NCBI GenBank assembly: GCA_001417715.1
Contig: BBRT01000002.1
Coordinates: forward strand, 1 to 64,000
DNA length: 64,000 nucleotides
Origin: Candidatus Symbiothrix dinenymphae
GTDB lineage: Bacteria; Bacteroidota; Bacteroidia; Bacteroidales; Azobacteroidaceae
Direction of reading: 5' to 3'
The notes under the pieces were generated by a model. It was given only the letters and a program-made list of their open reading frames with translations, did no database searches and had not been told where the DNA came from. Every line of letters starts with the position of its first letter. Position 1 is the stretch's first letter. Positions 18,000 through 27,087 of this stretch are shown here, one piece after another. A program made the translations under genes and the position numbers.

Positions 18000-18040
18000 C
18001 TTAATTTTTAATTTTTAATTCTTAATTTTTAATCTGAATA
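18000..18040. repeat. AATTCTT/AATTTTT 7-bp array
   Basis: Five to six 7-mers, AATTCTT and AATTTTT, lie directly upstream of the HlyD-family gene. A similar short array lies at 18258-18292 on the other side of the palindromic element. Confidence 0.6.
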
Positions 18041-18062
18041 CCGGATATATACCTATATTGCA

Positions 18063-18221
18063 ATCCCGTAGGGATTATAGCTCGGTAGAAACGGCACAAC
18101 AGACCCTCCACCCCTGCATCCCGTAGGGATGCAACATAATCCGCAATCGGTTGCATCCCTACGGGATGCAGAGATTTGGGGGAGGCATTCTTTTTCTACC
18201 GAGCTATAATCCCTACGGGAT
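18063..18221. repeat. Nested palindromic element, family 1, copy 2
   Basis: The outer and inner arms are the same as in copies 1 and 3, but the loop reads ATAATCCGCAATCGG, the reverse complement of the loop in the other two copies. It lies between tolC and the HlyD-family gene within the efflux operon. Confidence 0.9.
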
Positions 18222-18291
18222 AAACACAGAAGGAAATAGATAATATATTCGATATTCATAATTCTTAATTTTTAATTCGTAATTCGTAATT

Positions 18292-19566
18292 TTACCAGTT
18301 GTTCGTAATAAACTTCAGATTGTAAATCGCTTGCAGCCATTCGATTTCGTGCACGATTTTGTCCTGCCGCGCCAACTGTTCGGCATTCGCCTCGTGCATC
18401 AAATCGGTGGCGGTGAGCGTTCCATTCTCCACTTTTGCTTCCGCCGCGCGGCGCACCGAATTTCTGAGCGCGATAATTTCGTCGTCCGTTTTCAGCAGTT
18501 CGCGATACTTGTCAATCTCATTTTCTTTGCCTGTTTTGTTCAAAGACGTGTTGAACACAAACGTTTCGCGTTGCGTTTGAACGGCGTTGCGATTCGATTC
18601 GAGCAGGTTGAGGCTGTTTTTCCTCGTATAAAAACTGCCGATGTTCCACGTCAGGCGCACCCCGCCGATGTAGTATGCCGAAAATTCGCTCTCCAGCATA
18701 TTCAGTCCGGGTTTGCCATAGCCGCCGGTCAAAAACAGTCCAAATTTCGGCATCAATCCGGCATCAATTTCGCTCTTCGCCGCATCCAAACTTTTCAAAT
18801 TCGCATCAAACAGCGACAGTTCGGGACGGTTGATGTCGGGAGATACAACCTGCAGTGCAACAGGCTTTTGCAACCTCACAGCCTCATCCAGTTTTTCCCC
18901 GATGAAAGCCGACAGCATTTCGAGATACGCCTTCCGACTGTGCGAAATCTGCGTAAATCCCTGCTTCGCCTTCAACTGTTCCACCCGCACGGCATCGAGG
19001 TCGGCTTGATTGGCAAGACCGCCTTGCATCAGATTGTTAATCCGGTCGTGATTGACTTGCAACTCGTCCTGAAACAATTTGTTTTGTTCGAGCATCGCGT
19101 TGCAGAGTAAAATCCCGAAAAACAGTTGGTTTATCCGCTCGCGCACGGCATAAAGAGTCACGTCCACCTCCCGCTCTTCCGCCTCAGCCTTCGCGCGGAT
19201 GCCTTTTCGCTTGGCACCTGTCAGCCCGCCGTCCCAAATCGTTTGACTGATTTCGAGCGTCGCGCCATACTGGTCTTTATCAATCGATGGGATGCTCACG
19301 CCCGGCATGCCCAGTTTGGAAAAATCAATCGGGATGCTCGTCACGTCCGACTGATAAGTAGCCTTTGCCGACAGTTGCGCCTGCGGCATCCACGCCTTGC
19401 TCACATTCGAGAGGTTGTAGCCCCGCGCCCGCTCAATCAATCCATACTGCTTGATCTGCGGGTAGTTAGCCCTCGCCTTGTCATAGCAATCCTCAATGCT
19501 AACCTGCCCGAAAGCGGCGGAACAGGCAAGGAATCCAAAACTTAAAAAAAACATTTTTCCGTACAT
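18292..19566 (-). CDS. TolC-family outer membrane efflux protein
   Basis: The 424-residue protein has a signal peptide (MYGKMFFLSFGFLACSAAFGQ). Two outer-membrane-efflux repeats with long amphipathic helices make up the rest: IEDCYDKARANYPQIKQYGL, QISQTIWDGGLTGAKRKGIRAKAEAEEREVDV, NNLMQGGLANQADLDAVRVEQLKAKQG in the first half, and SKFGLFLTGGYG-type strands with RLTWNIGSFYTRKN and VENGTLTATDLMHEANAEQLARQ in the second. It provides the outer-membrane exit duct for the ABC exporter. Its start overlaps the 3' end of the TetR gene by 68 nt in a different frame, so the two are co-transcribed. Confidence 0.92.
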   Translation of the reverse strand: MYGKMFFLSFGFLACSAAFGQVSIEDCYDKARANYPQIKQYGLIERARGYNLSNVSKAWMPQAQLSAKATYQSDVTSIPIDFSKLGMPGVSIPSIDKDQYGATLEISQTIWDGGLTGAKRKGIRAKAEAEEREVDVTLYAVRERINQLFFGILLCNAMLEQNKLFQDELQVNHDRINNLMQGGLANQADLDAVRVEQLKAKQGFTQISHSRKAYLEMLSAFIGEKLDEAVRLQKPVALQVVSPDINRPELSLFDANLKSLDAAKSEIDAGLMPKFGLFLTGGYGKPGLNMLESEFSAYYIGGVRLTWNIGSFYTRKNSLNLLESNRNAVQTQRETFVFNTSLNKTGKENEIDKYRELLKTDDEIIALRNSVRRAAEAKVENGTLTATDLMHEANAEQLARQDKIVHEIEWLQAIYNLKFITNNW

Positions 19567-20215
19567 ATTTTATATTTTTTTGCTTATATTTATGTTCAAC
19601 ATGAATGGCATTCAAAATAAATTGAACGTTGCTCTCACGCCGCTCTGCCAAAATGGCGTCGAGCACTGTTTTGTCCATATCGGGCGACATTTCCGCCACA
19701 ATCGGCAAGGCTATAAACGAAGCTATGTTAATCGAAATGAAGTTCATCATAAAATCCCGCGTCGTTATCGGGCGGATAGTGCCTTTGGCGGCTTCCTCCT
19801 TCAAAAGAGCCTCCATACGGCTCAGAATAACCGTAACTCTGGGCATCAACTCATTGAGAAGCAGGGTGCGATTTTCTCTGTTCGACAGGATTTCGCTCCC
19901 AATAAAATACGGCAGTCGAGGATTTTCGGCAAGAAAATTGAACTGCGCCTCAACAATAAGCCTGACAGTCTCATTAAAAGGAAGTTCATCCTCAAATATA
20001 CTTTCAATATACCGCGAAATCGTCTGAATTTTCCGCTGAAAAATCATCTGAAACAAATTTTCTTTTTTCCTGAAATAGTAATGAAGCATCGAATGGCTCA
20101 CCCCGGCTCGCGCCGCAATGCTCACAGTCTTAGCATTCCCATACCCCTTCTCAAGAAACTCCGCTTCCGCAGCCTCAAGAATGATTTGCTCTGTCGTTAA
20201 TTCATTATCATTCAT
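19499..20215 (-). CDS. TetR-family regulator of the efflux operon
   Basis: The protein has 238 residues from the ATG at 20215 (MNDNELTTEQIILEAAEAEF); an earlier in-frame start would lie at the promoter. The N-terminal helix-turn-helix is TVSIAARAGVSHSMLHYYFRKKENLFQMIF, typical of TetR. The ligand domain is longer and ends in a basic tail (FKFWIPCLFRRFRAG) that overlaps tolC. It is the first gene of an export operon resembling E. coli cecR-ybhGFSR, so autoregulation and substrate-induced derepression are likely. An inverted repeat at its start site is noted separately. Confidence 0.9.
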   Translation of the reverse strand: MNDNELTTEQIILEAAEAEFLEKGYGNAKTVSIAARAGVSHSMLHYYFRKKENLFQMIFQRKIQTISRYIESIFEDELPFNETVRLIVEAQFNFLAENPRLPYFIGSEILSNRENRTLLLNELMPRVTVILSRMEALLKEEAAKGTIRPITTRDFMMNFISINIASFIALPIVAEMSPDMDKTVLDAILAERRESNVQFILNAIHVEHKYKQKNIKYVRKNVFFKFWIPCLFRRFRAG

Positions 20216-20244
20216 ACAATTAAACAGTATAAACACATTTGTTA

Positions 20245-20268
20245 GACAAAATTGTCGATGCAAAGGTA
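20245..20268 (-). promoter_or_regulatory. TetR-gene promoter with candidate operator
   Basis: TACCTTTG (20261-20268, minus strand) is the -7 box. GACAA-AA-TTGTC (20245-20256) lies just downstream, about at the transcription start, where an autorepressor would bind. The arms are only 5 bp, so this is a modest prediction. Confidence 0.4.
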
Positions 20269-20410
20269 CGACTTTTTTTTGAACTGCAAAATATTTTTGG
20301 ATTTGATATATCCTATATTAGATAGATATAGATTAGATTATCACTCAATCTTGATGCGGCTGCCCTGATGTGGGTAGGGGGACACCAAGTCAAAACACCC
20401 CTCAGCAATC

Positions 20411-21052
20411 CTACCGGATATATTTATTATGCTTTTTCTCCTTTGCGATTGTGGAATGGAGGGCGTGACCGGGATAGACGACCGTTTCGTCGGGCAAAGT
20501 CAATAATTTGGTGCGAATGCCGTCCAGCAGGGCTTCTTGACTGCCGCCCCAGAGGTCGGTGCGCCCTATGTCGAAGCGAAAAAGGGTGTCGCCGGTGAAG
20601 ACGCAGGCGGCTTCTTTGCAGTAGAAACACAAGCCTGCGGGCGAATGTCCGGGGGTCAACAGCACTCGCAATTGCGTGTTGCCAAACCGGACGGTGTCGC
20701 CATCGTTGAGGTAGTGGTCGGCGCGGATGCCCTCTTCAAAGTCATCGACCTGTCCAAATGAAATGACTTGTTCGCGCTGCCCGGGCATCATCGAATCTTC
20801 CGCCTCGTGATATTGCGGCTTCAGCCCGTAAGTTTCCAGCACAAAGCGATTGCCAATCGTGTGGTCGAAGTGCAAATGCGTGTTTAGCAACAACTTGGGT
20901 TTCAAACCGTTGGCATCAATAACATCTTTTAATGCCTTGCGTTCTGCGTCTGAGAAGGCTCCGCAATCAATAATCGCTGCCTCCTTTGTGTCGTCCCAAA
21001 GCAGGTAAGTGTTGACGTGAATGTCGTTAAATTCAAATATCTTAATTTGCAT
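20411..21052 (-). CDS. MBL-fold (glyoxalase II-like) metallohydrolase
   Basis: The protein has 213 residues from the ATG at 21052 (MQIKIFEFNDIHVNTYLLWDD); the -7 box at 21083-21090 lies upstream of that start. The metal-binding motif is THLHFDHTIGN (HxHxDH), with further ligands in LLTPGHSPAGLCF and FTGDTLFRFDIGRTDL, and the final His in VYPGHALHSTI. This is the YcbL/glyoxalase II-like group of thioester or related hydrolases. The exact substrate is not predictable. Confidence 0.9.
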   Translation of the reverse strand: MQIKIFEFNDIHVNTYLLWDDTKEAAIIDCGAFSDAERKALKDVIDANGLKPKLLLNTHLHFDHTIGNRFVLETYGLKPQYHEAEDSMMPGQREQVISFGQVDDFEEGIRADHYLNDGDTVRFGNTQLRVLLTPGHSPAGLCFYCKEAACVFTGDTLFRFDIGRTDLWGGSQEALLDGIRTKLLTLPDETVVYPGHALHSTIAKEKKHNKYIR

Positions 21053-21082
21053 AATGTTAATTTTTTCGTGAAATTTTTCGCG

Positions 21083-21130
21083 CAAAGGTAACGATAAATA
21101 TTGTACATCCAAAAAATAACCGTACCTTTG
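21083..21130. promoter_or_regulatory. Divergent promoter pair
   Basis: A minus-strand TACCTTTG (21083-21090) reads toward the MBL hydrolase, and a plus-strand TACCTTTG (21123-21130) reads toward the HhH protein. The second box fixes the HhH start at ATG 21172 rather than the GTG at 21130. Confidence 0.6.
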
Positions 21131-21171
21131 TGAAAAATTCGCGTTCTTTTTTTGACTTAAAATATAATTAT

Positions 21172-23202
21172 ATGAGTTTGAAAACCAAAGTATTACTGTT
21201 TTTTACAGTATGTTGCTTGCCAAACGTAAGCAAAGCTGAGAGTGAAACCAATTCCGAGTGGATGCGCTATTTGGAAGAGTTGGCAAACAGCGACGAAGTG
21301 ACTGATGATGAGGCGATTGCCAACTTGTTCGACGACTTGTCGCACCTCTCGGAGCATCCTTACGACCTGCACACGGTCACGAAAGAAGAACTGGAGCGAC
21401 TGCCTTTTCTCACAGCGATGCAAATCGAAAATTTGCTCTATTATGTGTATCGCTACGGTCCGCTGACAAGTATTTACGAACTGAAAAACGTGGAGGACAT
21501 GGACAGGCAAACCATTGCGTATTTATTGCCGTTCGTCTATGTAGGAGCCGTGGCAGAGCCGGAAATTCGCCAGCCCAAAACGCTGAAATTTGCCAAACAG
21601 GAATTGCTGCTACGCTACGACCGCACGCTGCAAGACAAAGCCGGATATGCCGATGTGAGCGATGCCGAACGCATCGCGCACCCCAACAAATACTATCCGG
21701 GCGACCCCTATTACCTGAATTTCCGCTACGGCATCAGCCTTGGCGACAAAATGCAATTCGGACTGAGTGGCGAAAAAGACGCAGGCGAACCATTCCCAAC
21801 CAGTCAAGGCTTCGATTTCTACAGTTTCAACCTGAATTTCAAGCATTTAGGTGTCTTGGAAGACCTGCATTTCGGCAATTACCGGCTGGGATTCGGGCAG
21901 GGATTGGTGATGAACACCAATTTTTCGATGGGCAAAACCGCCGATGCCGTCAATATGGCTACCCCAACCGGCGGCATCAAACGGCATACCTCCACCAGCG
22001 AGAGTTCCTATTTTTCGGGCGTTGCCGGCACGTTGAAATTCAACGACCTGAGAGTTAACTTGTTCTATTCCAAGCGCAACCAGGATGCCAACGCCACCGA
22101 CAGCACCATTCTGACCATCAAAACGGACGGCTACCATCGCACGTTTGGCGACTTGCAAAAACGCGCCGCCGCCCGCACCGAACTGTTCGGAAGCAGTGCC
22201 CAATGGCGCAACAACACCCTCTCGCTGGGCATCACGGCGATATATTACAACTTCAGCGACAAAACCCTCAGCCCCACAGCGCATCCCTACAATGTGTTCA
22301 CGCTGCGGGGCGACGACTATTGGAATCTGGGTGTGAATTACGGCTTTCAGCAGCGCAAATTCCGGTTTCAGGGCGAAACGGCGGTGGACAAAGGCGGCAA
22401 ACCGGCAACGGTCAACCACCTGACCGTGTCGCCCACATCGTTTATGGAGTGGGCATTCGCGTTTCGGCATTACGACCGCGCCTACAACGCGCTGTATGGT
22501 AAAAGTTTTGGTGAATCAACTGCCGTACAGAACGAAACGGGATTTTATACGGGCATGAAAATCCAATTGCCAATCCGCTGTGAATTAGCCGCTTACCATG
22601 ATTATTTTTCGTTTCCGTGGCTGAAATATCAGGTCAATGTGCCATCGTGGGGGCACGAAAGCTCGGTGCAGTTAAAATACCACACCTCGGACAAGGTGAG
22701 TATGTCGCTACGCTACAAACAGAAAGCAAAAGTCAAGGATATATCGCCCTACACGCAGCAGAATGTGCGTTATCAGCTGAATTTCAACCTCAGCGACCGC
22801 TGGCATTTCAAGACACAAGCCGATTTTGTGCTTTACGACTTTGAAGCCACGCAAAGTCAAACGCACAGCCAAGCTCGCAGCATCACGCAGTCCGCATCAT
22901 ACATTGGCAGTGCTAACTTACAGATTGACGGCGCGTTAGGCTATTTCAAAACCGATGACTGGAACACGCGCATCAGCATCTACGAAAAAAATATCCTCTA
23001 CGCATTCAGCTTCCCAACCTACTATGGCGAAGGGTTGCGTTATTATATGGTAGCCAAATGGCGCATCACGCCGAAATTGACGTTTTACCTCAAATGTGCC
23101 TCCACGCACTATTTCGACCGCACCGTCATCAGTTCGGGCTTGGAAGAAATTCAAGGCAGCGAGAAAACGGACTTCTACGGGCTGCTGAGGTACAATTTTT
23201 AG
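21172..23202 (+). CDS. Helix-hairpin-helix outer-membrane protein
   Basis: The protein has 676 residues. A signal peptide (LKTKVLLFFTVCCLPNVSKAES) leads into a ComEA-like helix-hairpin-helix segment (about 55-125, with LHTVTKEELERLPFLTAMQIENLLYY and YGPLTSIYELKNV). A long beta-strand-rich region follows (FRYGISLGDKMQFGLSGEKD and many alternating aromatic strands) and ends in F, as in outer-membrane barrels. Such proteins are widespread in Bacteroidetes; their function is unknown. The HhH is probably structural, since the protein is exported. Its stop overlaps the convergent fabG stop by 4 nt. Confidence 0.82.
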   Translation: MSLKTKVLLFFTVCCLPNVSKAESETNSEWMRYLEELANSDEVTDDEAIANLFDDLSHLSEHPYDLHTVTKEELERLPFLTAMQIENLLYYVYRYGPLTSIYELKNVEDMDRQTIAYLLPFVYVGAVAEPEIRQPKTLKFAKQELLLRYDRTLQDKAGYADVSDAERIAHPNKYYPGDPYYLNFRYGISLGDKMQFGLSGEKDAGEPFPTSQGFDFYSFNLNFKHLGVLEDLHFGNYRLGFGQGLVMNTNFSMGKTADAVNMATPTGGIKRHTSTSESSYFSGVAGTLKFNDLRVNLFYSKRNQDANATDSTILTIKTDGYHRTFGDLQKRAAARTELFGSSAQWRNNTLSLGITAIYYNFSDKTLSPTAHPYNVFTLRGDDYWNLGVNYGFQQRKFRFQGETAVDKGGKPATVNHLTVSPTSFMEWAFAFRHYDRAYNALYGKSFGESTAVQNETGFYTGMKIQLPIRCELAAYHDYFSFPWLKYQVNVPSWGHESSVQLKYHTSDKVSMSLRYKQKAKVKDISPYTQQNVRYQLNFNLSDRWHFKTQADFVLYDFEATQSQTHSQARSITQSASYIGSANLQIDGALGYFKTDDWNTRISIYEKNILYAFSFPTYYGEGLRYYMVAKWRITPKLTFYLKCASTHYFDRTVISSGLEEIQGSEKTDFYGLLRYNF

Positions 23203-23945
23203 GTGTTCATCCCGCCATCTACCTGAATCACCTGCCCGGTCACATACGCCGAGAGGTCGGATGCCAGATAGAGTGCCGTGTTTGCCACATCTTCGGGCGT
23301 GCCTCCGCGGCGCAAGGGGATTTGTTTTGCCCACTCGGCGCGCACTTCTTCCGACAAGGCTTCGGTCATCGCCGTTTCGATGAAGCCCGGAGCTATGGCG
23401 TTGGCGCGGATGCCTCGTGAGCCTACTTCTTGGGCTATGGACTTCGCCAAACCTATCATGCCGGCTTTGGAGGCGGAGTAGTTGGCTTGTCCGGCATTGC
23501 CGTGAACGCCCACTACGGAGCTCATGTTGATGATTGAGCCTGCTTTTTGCTTCATCATCACCGGCACCAGCGCGTGGGTGAAGTTGAACGCCGACTTCAG
23601 ATTGACGCCGATGACCATGTCCCACTGCTTTTCGTCCATGCGCATCATCAAACCGTCGCGCGTGATGCCGGCGTTGTTGACGAGGATGTCCACACGTCCG
23701 AAATCGTTTACAATCGTCTCCACAATGGCGTGAGTCTCGTCATAATTGGCGGCGTTGGAGGCATAGCCTTTCACTTTGACGCCCAATGCGGCGATTTCTT
23801 TTTCGGTCGCCGCGGCGTTGTCGTCAATCGCCAAATCGGTGAAAGCGATGTTGCAACCTTCCTGCGCAAACTTGATGGCAATAGATTTGCCAATGCCACG
23901 GGCGGCTCCCGTGATGATAGCCGTTTTTCCTTCCAATAATTTCAT
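23199..23945 (-). CDS. fabG: 3-oxoacyl-[acyl-carrier-protein] reductase
   Basis: The 248-residue short-chain dehydrogenase has a Rossmann fold. TGAARGIG binds NADPH, NNAGITRDGLMMRM and the catalytic Ser (INMSSVVGV), Tyr and Lys (YSASKAG) follow, and the C-terminus VTGQVIQVDGGMNT is typical of FabG. It reduces 3-oxoacyl-ACP in the elongation cycle of fatty-acid synthesis. A TAAATTTG box lies on the minus strand at 23987-23994, 42 nt upstream. No other fatty-acid gene is nearby. Confidence 0.92.
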   Translation of the reverse strand: MKLLEGKTAIITGAARGIGKSIAIKFAQEGCNIAFTDLAIDDNAAATEKEIAALGVKVKGYASNAANYDETHAIVETIVNDFGRVDILVNNAGITRDGLMMRMDEKQWDMVIGVNLKSAFNFTHALVPVMMKQKAGSIINMSSVVGVHGNAGQANYSASKAGMIGLAKSIAQEVGSRGIRANAIAPGFIETAMTEALSEEVRAEWAKQIPLRRGGTPEDVANTALYLASDLSAYVTGQVIQVDGGMNT

Positions 23946-24024
23946 ATTCTTCTAAAATTTATATATATTGACATTCAAAAATCGCGCAAATTTACAACAA
24001 AATTTGCAAATTATTGTATACCTA

Positions 24025-24056
24025 TTTGGTGAATTAGAAAAAATGCAGTACTTTTG
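24025..24056 (+). promoter_or_regulatory. Promoter of the VapC-type toxin-antitoxin operon
   Basis: TTTG (24025-24028), a 20-nt spacer, then TACTTTTG (24049-24056). Transcription would start just before the ATG at 24079. Confidence 0.6.
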
Positions 24057-24078
24057 CAAAAAAAAAGTTGATGTTTGT

Positions 24079-24312
24079 ATGACAAAAGGAGATGACAATA
24101 TGAGTGTAGCAGTATTAAACAGAGTAATTGACAATGATTTGTTGATTGACGAATTTGCCTTGCCGAACAATTGGCGTGGCGCAAAGGTGGAGTTGCGGAT
24201 TATCAAGCCAACCGTTTCTAAAATTCCTTGGGATGAAATTCCTCGCATAAAAGCACCATCAGGGCGTAGTTCTTTGGATATTTTACAGGAACTTCGCGAG
24301 GAGCGATTTTAA
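24079..24312 (+). CDS. Antitoxin-like small protein of a VapC-type pair
   Basis: The protein has 77 residues from ATG 24079 (MTKGDDNMSVAVLNRV); ATG 24100 (MSVAVLNRV) is also possible. I do not assign a known antitoxin family. It has a short N-terminal strand/helix segment (LLIDEFALPNNWRGAKVELRIIKP) and a C-terminal extended, charged tail (IPWDEIPRIKAPSGRSSLDILQELREERF) of the kind that folds into a PIN toxin groove. It ends 6 nt before the PIN gene, so the identification rests mainly on gene order and size. Confidence 0.7.
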   Translation: MTKGDDNMSVAVLNRVIDNDLLIDEFALPNNWRGAKVELRIIKPTVSKIPWDEIPRIKAPSGRSSLDILQELREERF

Positions 24313-24318
24313 TAAACC

Positions 24319-24729
24319 ATGTCGTATTATATTGATTCATCAGCGTTTTTGAAGGTGTTCTTTGAAGAAGAACTGTCAGATTTTCTGCGCAATTTTCTTA
24401 AACAATCAAGCATATCAGATACTATATGTTCCAGTCAGTTGCTGGAAACAGAGTGTCGCCGTGCTGCTCACCGTGCGGGGATAGCGCAATCGTCCATCTC
24501 TGCGGGGCTTGAAAATGTGATGCTGATTTCAGCCACTGATGAGATTTTTCATAATGCCGGAATTATGCTTCCAAACGGTAACGAATTTCTGCGTTCGCTT
24601 GATGCCATCCATTTGGCAACTGCTCAGTATGATGCTATAGATTTATTCATCACGTATGACCGGAAGCAACTTGAAGCAGCAAAAGCACTTGGACTTATAG
24701 CTATCTCACCGGGTAAAAGTCCAATATGA
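24319..24729 (+). CDS. PIN-domain ribonuclease toxin (VapC-like)
   Basis: The 136-residue PIN domain has the expected acidic residues: Asp in YYIDSSAFLKVF near the N-terminus, Glu in QLLETECRRAAHRAG, Asp in LDAIHLATAQ and Asp in FITYDRKQLEAAKALG. PIN toxins cleave RNA (often tRNA or rRNA) in a Mg-dependent way and are held inactive by the partner. It follows the small antitoxin-like gene by 6 nt. The full set of catalytic acids suggests it is active. Confidence 0.88.
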   Translation: MSYYIDSSAFLKVFFEEELSDFLRNFLKQSSISDTICSSQLLETECRRAAHRAGIAQSSISAGLENVMLISATDEIFHNAGIMLPNGNEFLRSLDAIHLATAQYDAIDLFITYDRKQLEAAKALGLIAISPGKSPI

Positions 24730-24751
24730 TGTTTGGTGTCAGATAATATTG

Positions 24752-24759
24752 TATCTTTG
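24752..24759 (+). promoter_or_regulatory. -7 box of the DUF4153 gene
   Basis: TATCTTTG, 33 nt before ATG 24793. It places the start at MKTFSLKS and not at the earlier in-frame codon. Confidence 0.55.
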
Positions 24760-24792
24760 CCCCAATTTGTACGAAAAAAAAATAGAAACACA

Positions 24793-26529
24793 ATGAAAAC
24801 ATTTTCTTTGAAATCTGCCTTAAACAACCTGTATGTGGTTGTTGGGCGCTTCCCGATTACGATTTTGCTGCTTTTCGGTTGCGCTGTGTTGAGTTGGCTC
24901 GAAATCAACCAATGGCTATCCGACTATTACATTCCGGTTCAACTCATTTTTTTCTGCTCCATTGGCACCATTGTTGGCATCACGGCTATGCTGGGCGTGG
25001 AAAATCTTCGGCTTCGACAGTGGAAAAAACATGGGCTGACTTTGGCTTGCGTACTGCTGTGGGGCGTATATTGCCTCTTTTTGCCGGATGAGAAGCAGAT
25101 GCACTTCGATTCGGGGCTGCAAATTTTTATTCTCGGGGCTGTATTTGTTGTGACGGCATTTTTTATCTCATTTCTGAAAAAAAATCAGGATGCTGCGTTT
25201 TGGGGCTTTTCACGCGATGCTACGGCGCAGTTCTGCGAGTCGGCGATATTTGGTTTTATCATCTTTGCCGGGCTGTCGGTGGCGTTGCTGTCCGTTGGCA
25301 GTCTGTTTGGCATTGCCGTTCCCGGTCGGTATTATGCGAATTTGGCGGTGTTCTGCTTTGAGCTGTTCGCGCCCATTTATTTTTTGACAAACATTCCCGA
25401 CAAGACAAAAAAATATCATGTGGATTTGTCTTTTAGTCAGGCTCTTAAAGTGCTCGGAATATATATTTTGCTCCCGATTTTGGGACTTTACATCGCCATT
25501 TTATACACCTACCTCATCAAAATTATTGCGGTTTGGGAACTCCCCAACGGCTGGGTGTCCGCTCTGGTGTCGATATTGGCAATCGGCGGGCTGCTGGTCA
25601 TGCTGATTATGTATCCCGTGTGGCGGCGGCAGGACGATAAGGTAGTCAACTTTTTCTACCGCTATTTCGGACTGTTGATTTTTCCACTGCTCGTTCTGAT
25701 GACGGTTGGCATTTTTCGCCGCATCGCCGATTACGGCATTTCCATCAACCGTTGCTATATCCTGCTGCTAAATGTCTGGTTTTATGGCATTTTTCTCTAC
25801 CTGTTTCTGACCAAAACCAAGCATATCAAGTGGATTATCATTTCGCCAACCGTCCTTTTGCTGCTCGCCTCCATTGGTCCGTGGCGCGTTTCAAACATCA
25901 CTAAACACGTCATTTCCAACGACTTGGAAACGACGCTACAGCAAATGCCGTTTTTGAACAATGGCAAACTGTCACGCACCACTTCCAAAACCCACATTGA
26001 TAGATTGGACAAAACAGTGCGAGACCGAATCAAAGACCCGCTTAAATACCTGGCAGATAACTACGGCATGGCGAGCATACAGCCCTTTTTCGCGGAAAAT
26101 TTGAATGACGGTTACATCTTTCCCATTCTGAACGATTTGGGTTTGAACTTTAATTCTTCTGCAACAAAAGACATTGATAGTAAACACTTTACAATCACCG
26201 TGAGCGACATAGCTCCCGGCATAACGGGCTACCGCTACTTTGTGGAACTCCTTTCGGCTGATAATAATGAAAACAAATACATCACGGTCAAAGCAACGCC
26301 GCACAACCGCGCATTTTCGATTCCAATTCAAAAAAATGTCCTGAAACTGGTGAAAACACTGCCCCCAAATGCCCAATACAAGCAAGTTTCGTTTTCAACG
26401 CAAAACAGGGATATTGTGATTACAGGCAGCAATTACGCGCTCTATATCAAAGACATAGAAGGCAGTTATTACAGCCAAACCGACAGCATCTCCGTCTCCT
26501 ACTTCCGCGGCTTTTTGTTTTTCAAATAA
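24793..26529 (+). CDS. DUF4153 multi-spanning membrane protein
   Basis: The protein has 578 residues from ATG 24793. About ten hydrophobic helices fill residues 15-385, for example FPITILLLFGCAVLSWL, LTLACVLLWGVYCLFL, IFILGAVFVVTAFFISFL, SAIFGFIIFAGLSVALL, IYILLPILGLYIAILYTYLI and IIISPTVLLLLASIGPW. A soluble C-terminal part (about 390-578) ends in a beta-rich region. The pattern and phylum fit DUF4153 of Bacteroidetes, whose function is unknown. It stands alone under its own promoter. Confidence 0.8.
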   Translation: MKTFSLKSALNNLYVVVGRFPITILLLFGCAVLSWLEINQWLSDYYIPVQLIFFCSIGTIVGITAMLGVENLRLRQWKKHGLTLACVLLWGVYCLFLPDEKQMHFDSGLQIFILGAVFVVTAFFISFLKKNQDAAFWGFSRDATAQFCESAIFGFIIFAGLSVALLSVGSLFGIAVPGRYYANLAVFCFELFAPIYFLTNIPDKTKKYHVDLSFSQALKVLGIYILLPILGLYIAILYTYLIKIIAVWELPNGWVSALVSILAIGGLLVMLIMYPVWRRQDDKVVNFFYRYFGLLIFPLLVLMTVGIFRRIADYGISINRCYILLLNVWFYGIFLYLFLTKTKHIKWIIISPTVLLLLASIGPWRVSNITKHVISNDLETTLQQMPFLNNGKLSRTTSKTHIDRLDKTVRDRIKDPLKYLADNYGMASIQPFFAENLNDGYIFPILNDLGLNFNSSATKDIDSKHFTITVSDIAPGITGYRYFVELLSADNNENKYITVKATPHNRAFSIPIQKNVLKLVKTLPPNAQYKQVSFSTQNRDIVITGSNYALYIKDIEGSYYSQTDSISVSYFRGFLFFK

Positions 26530-26541
26530 ACAGTGCGTTTT

Positions 26542-26817
26542 TTACGCAATAGTTGCGCATGACAAACCACGAGCCATTCTCGTTCTCGCAAGAGAATTCA
26601 TTTTCAATCGCACGTCAATGTAATGACATAATTCTTTGGCGCGCTTTATTTCGGATTTTGCACCGGCAACAAAAGCATCGGCAAACTCTGCTTTTTCCTC
26701 CGCTGAATGTGATGCAATATGACTACGAAACTTTTCATCAAATTTTTGCTTTTCATCCTCTGTATCAAGAGATACAAATTCTTTTCTTAATTTTTCTAAC
26801 TCTAATTTTGCATTCAT
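26542..26817 (-). CDS. Small charged helical protein, unknown
   Basis: The 91-residue protein is highly charged and helical (LEKLRKEFVSLDTEDEKQKF, SAEEKAEFADAFVAGAKSEI). It has no signal, metal or nucleotide motif. It is followed after 65 nt upstream by another small gene (26883-27059) in the same direction, with one promoter above both. I do not recognise it. Gene order and size would suit a regulatory or toxin-antitoxin-like pair, but nothing in the sequence proves that. Confidence 0.6.
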   Translation of the reverse strand: MNAKLELEKLRKEFVSLDTEDEKQKFDEKFRSHIASHSAEEKAEFADAFVAGAKSEIKRAKELCHYIDVRLKMNSLARTRMARGLSCATIA

Positions 26818-26882
26818 TTTTGTATTTTTTTTATTTTAATAATTAGAACGTAGCCGCCCCTTGGGGGACATTCATCATTCTT

Positions 26883-27059
26883 TCAATCTTCTCGAAGATA
26901 ACTACTTAGAATGTCTAAACAATCATTGAGCCCTGCCTCCCATTCCCGTAAGGAAGTCATCTCAACAATTTCTTGCTTGTAACGGGCATAAAATTCGAGA
27001 ATTTTCTTCTCTTCTTTTATGAGAGTAGTCAGCTCATCTCGTCCATTTTTGTACACCAT
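26883..27059 (-). CDS. 58-residue protein, unknown
   Basis: ATG at 27059 opens 58 codons, MVYKNGRDELTTLIKEEK and onward, ending LDILSSYLRED. It is an amphipathic helical protein with no recognisable family. A TACCTTTG box lies at 27088-27095 on the minus strand, 28 nt upstream. It probably forms a two-gene unit with the 91-residue gene downstream. Confidence 0.55.
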   Translation of the reverse strand: MVYKNGRDELTTLIKEEKKILEFYARYKQEIVEMTSLREWEAGLNDCLDILSSYLRED

Positions 27060-27087
27060 ATTAAATAACGCGTTTGATTTGACGGTG

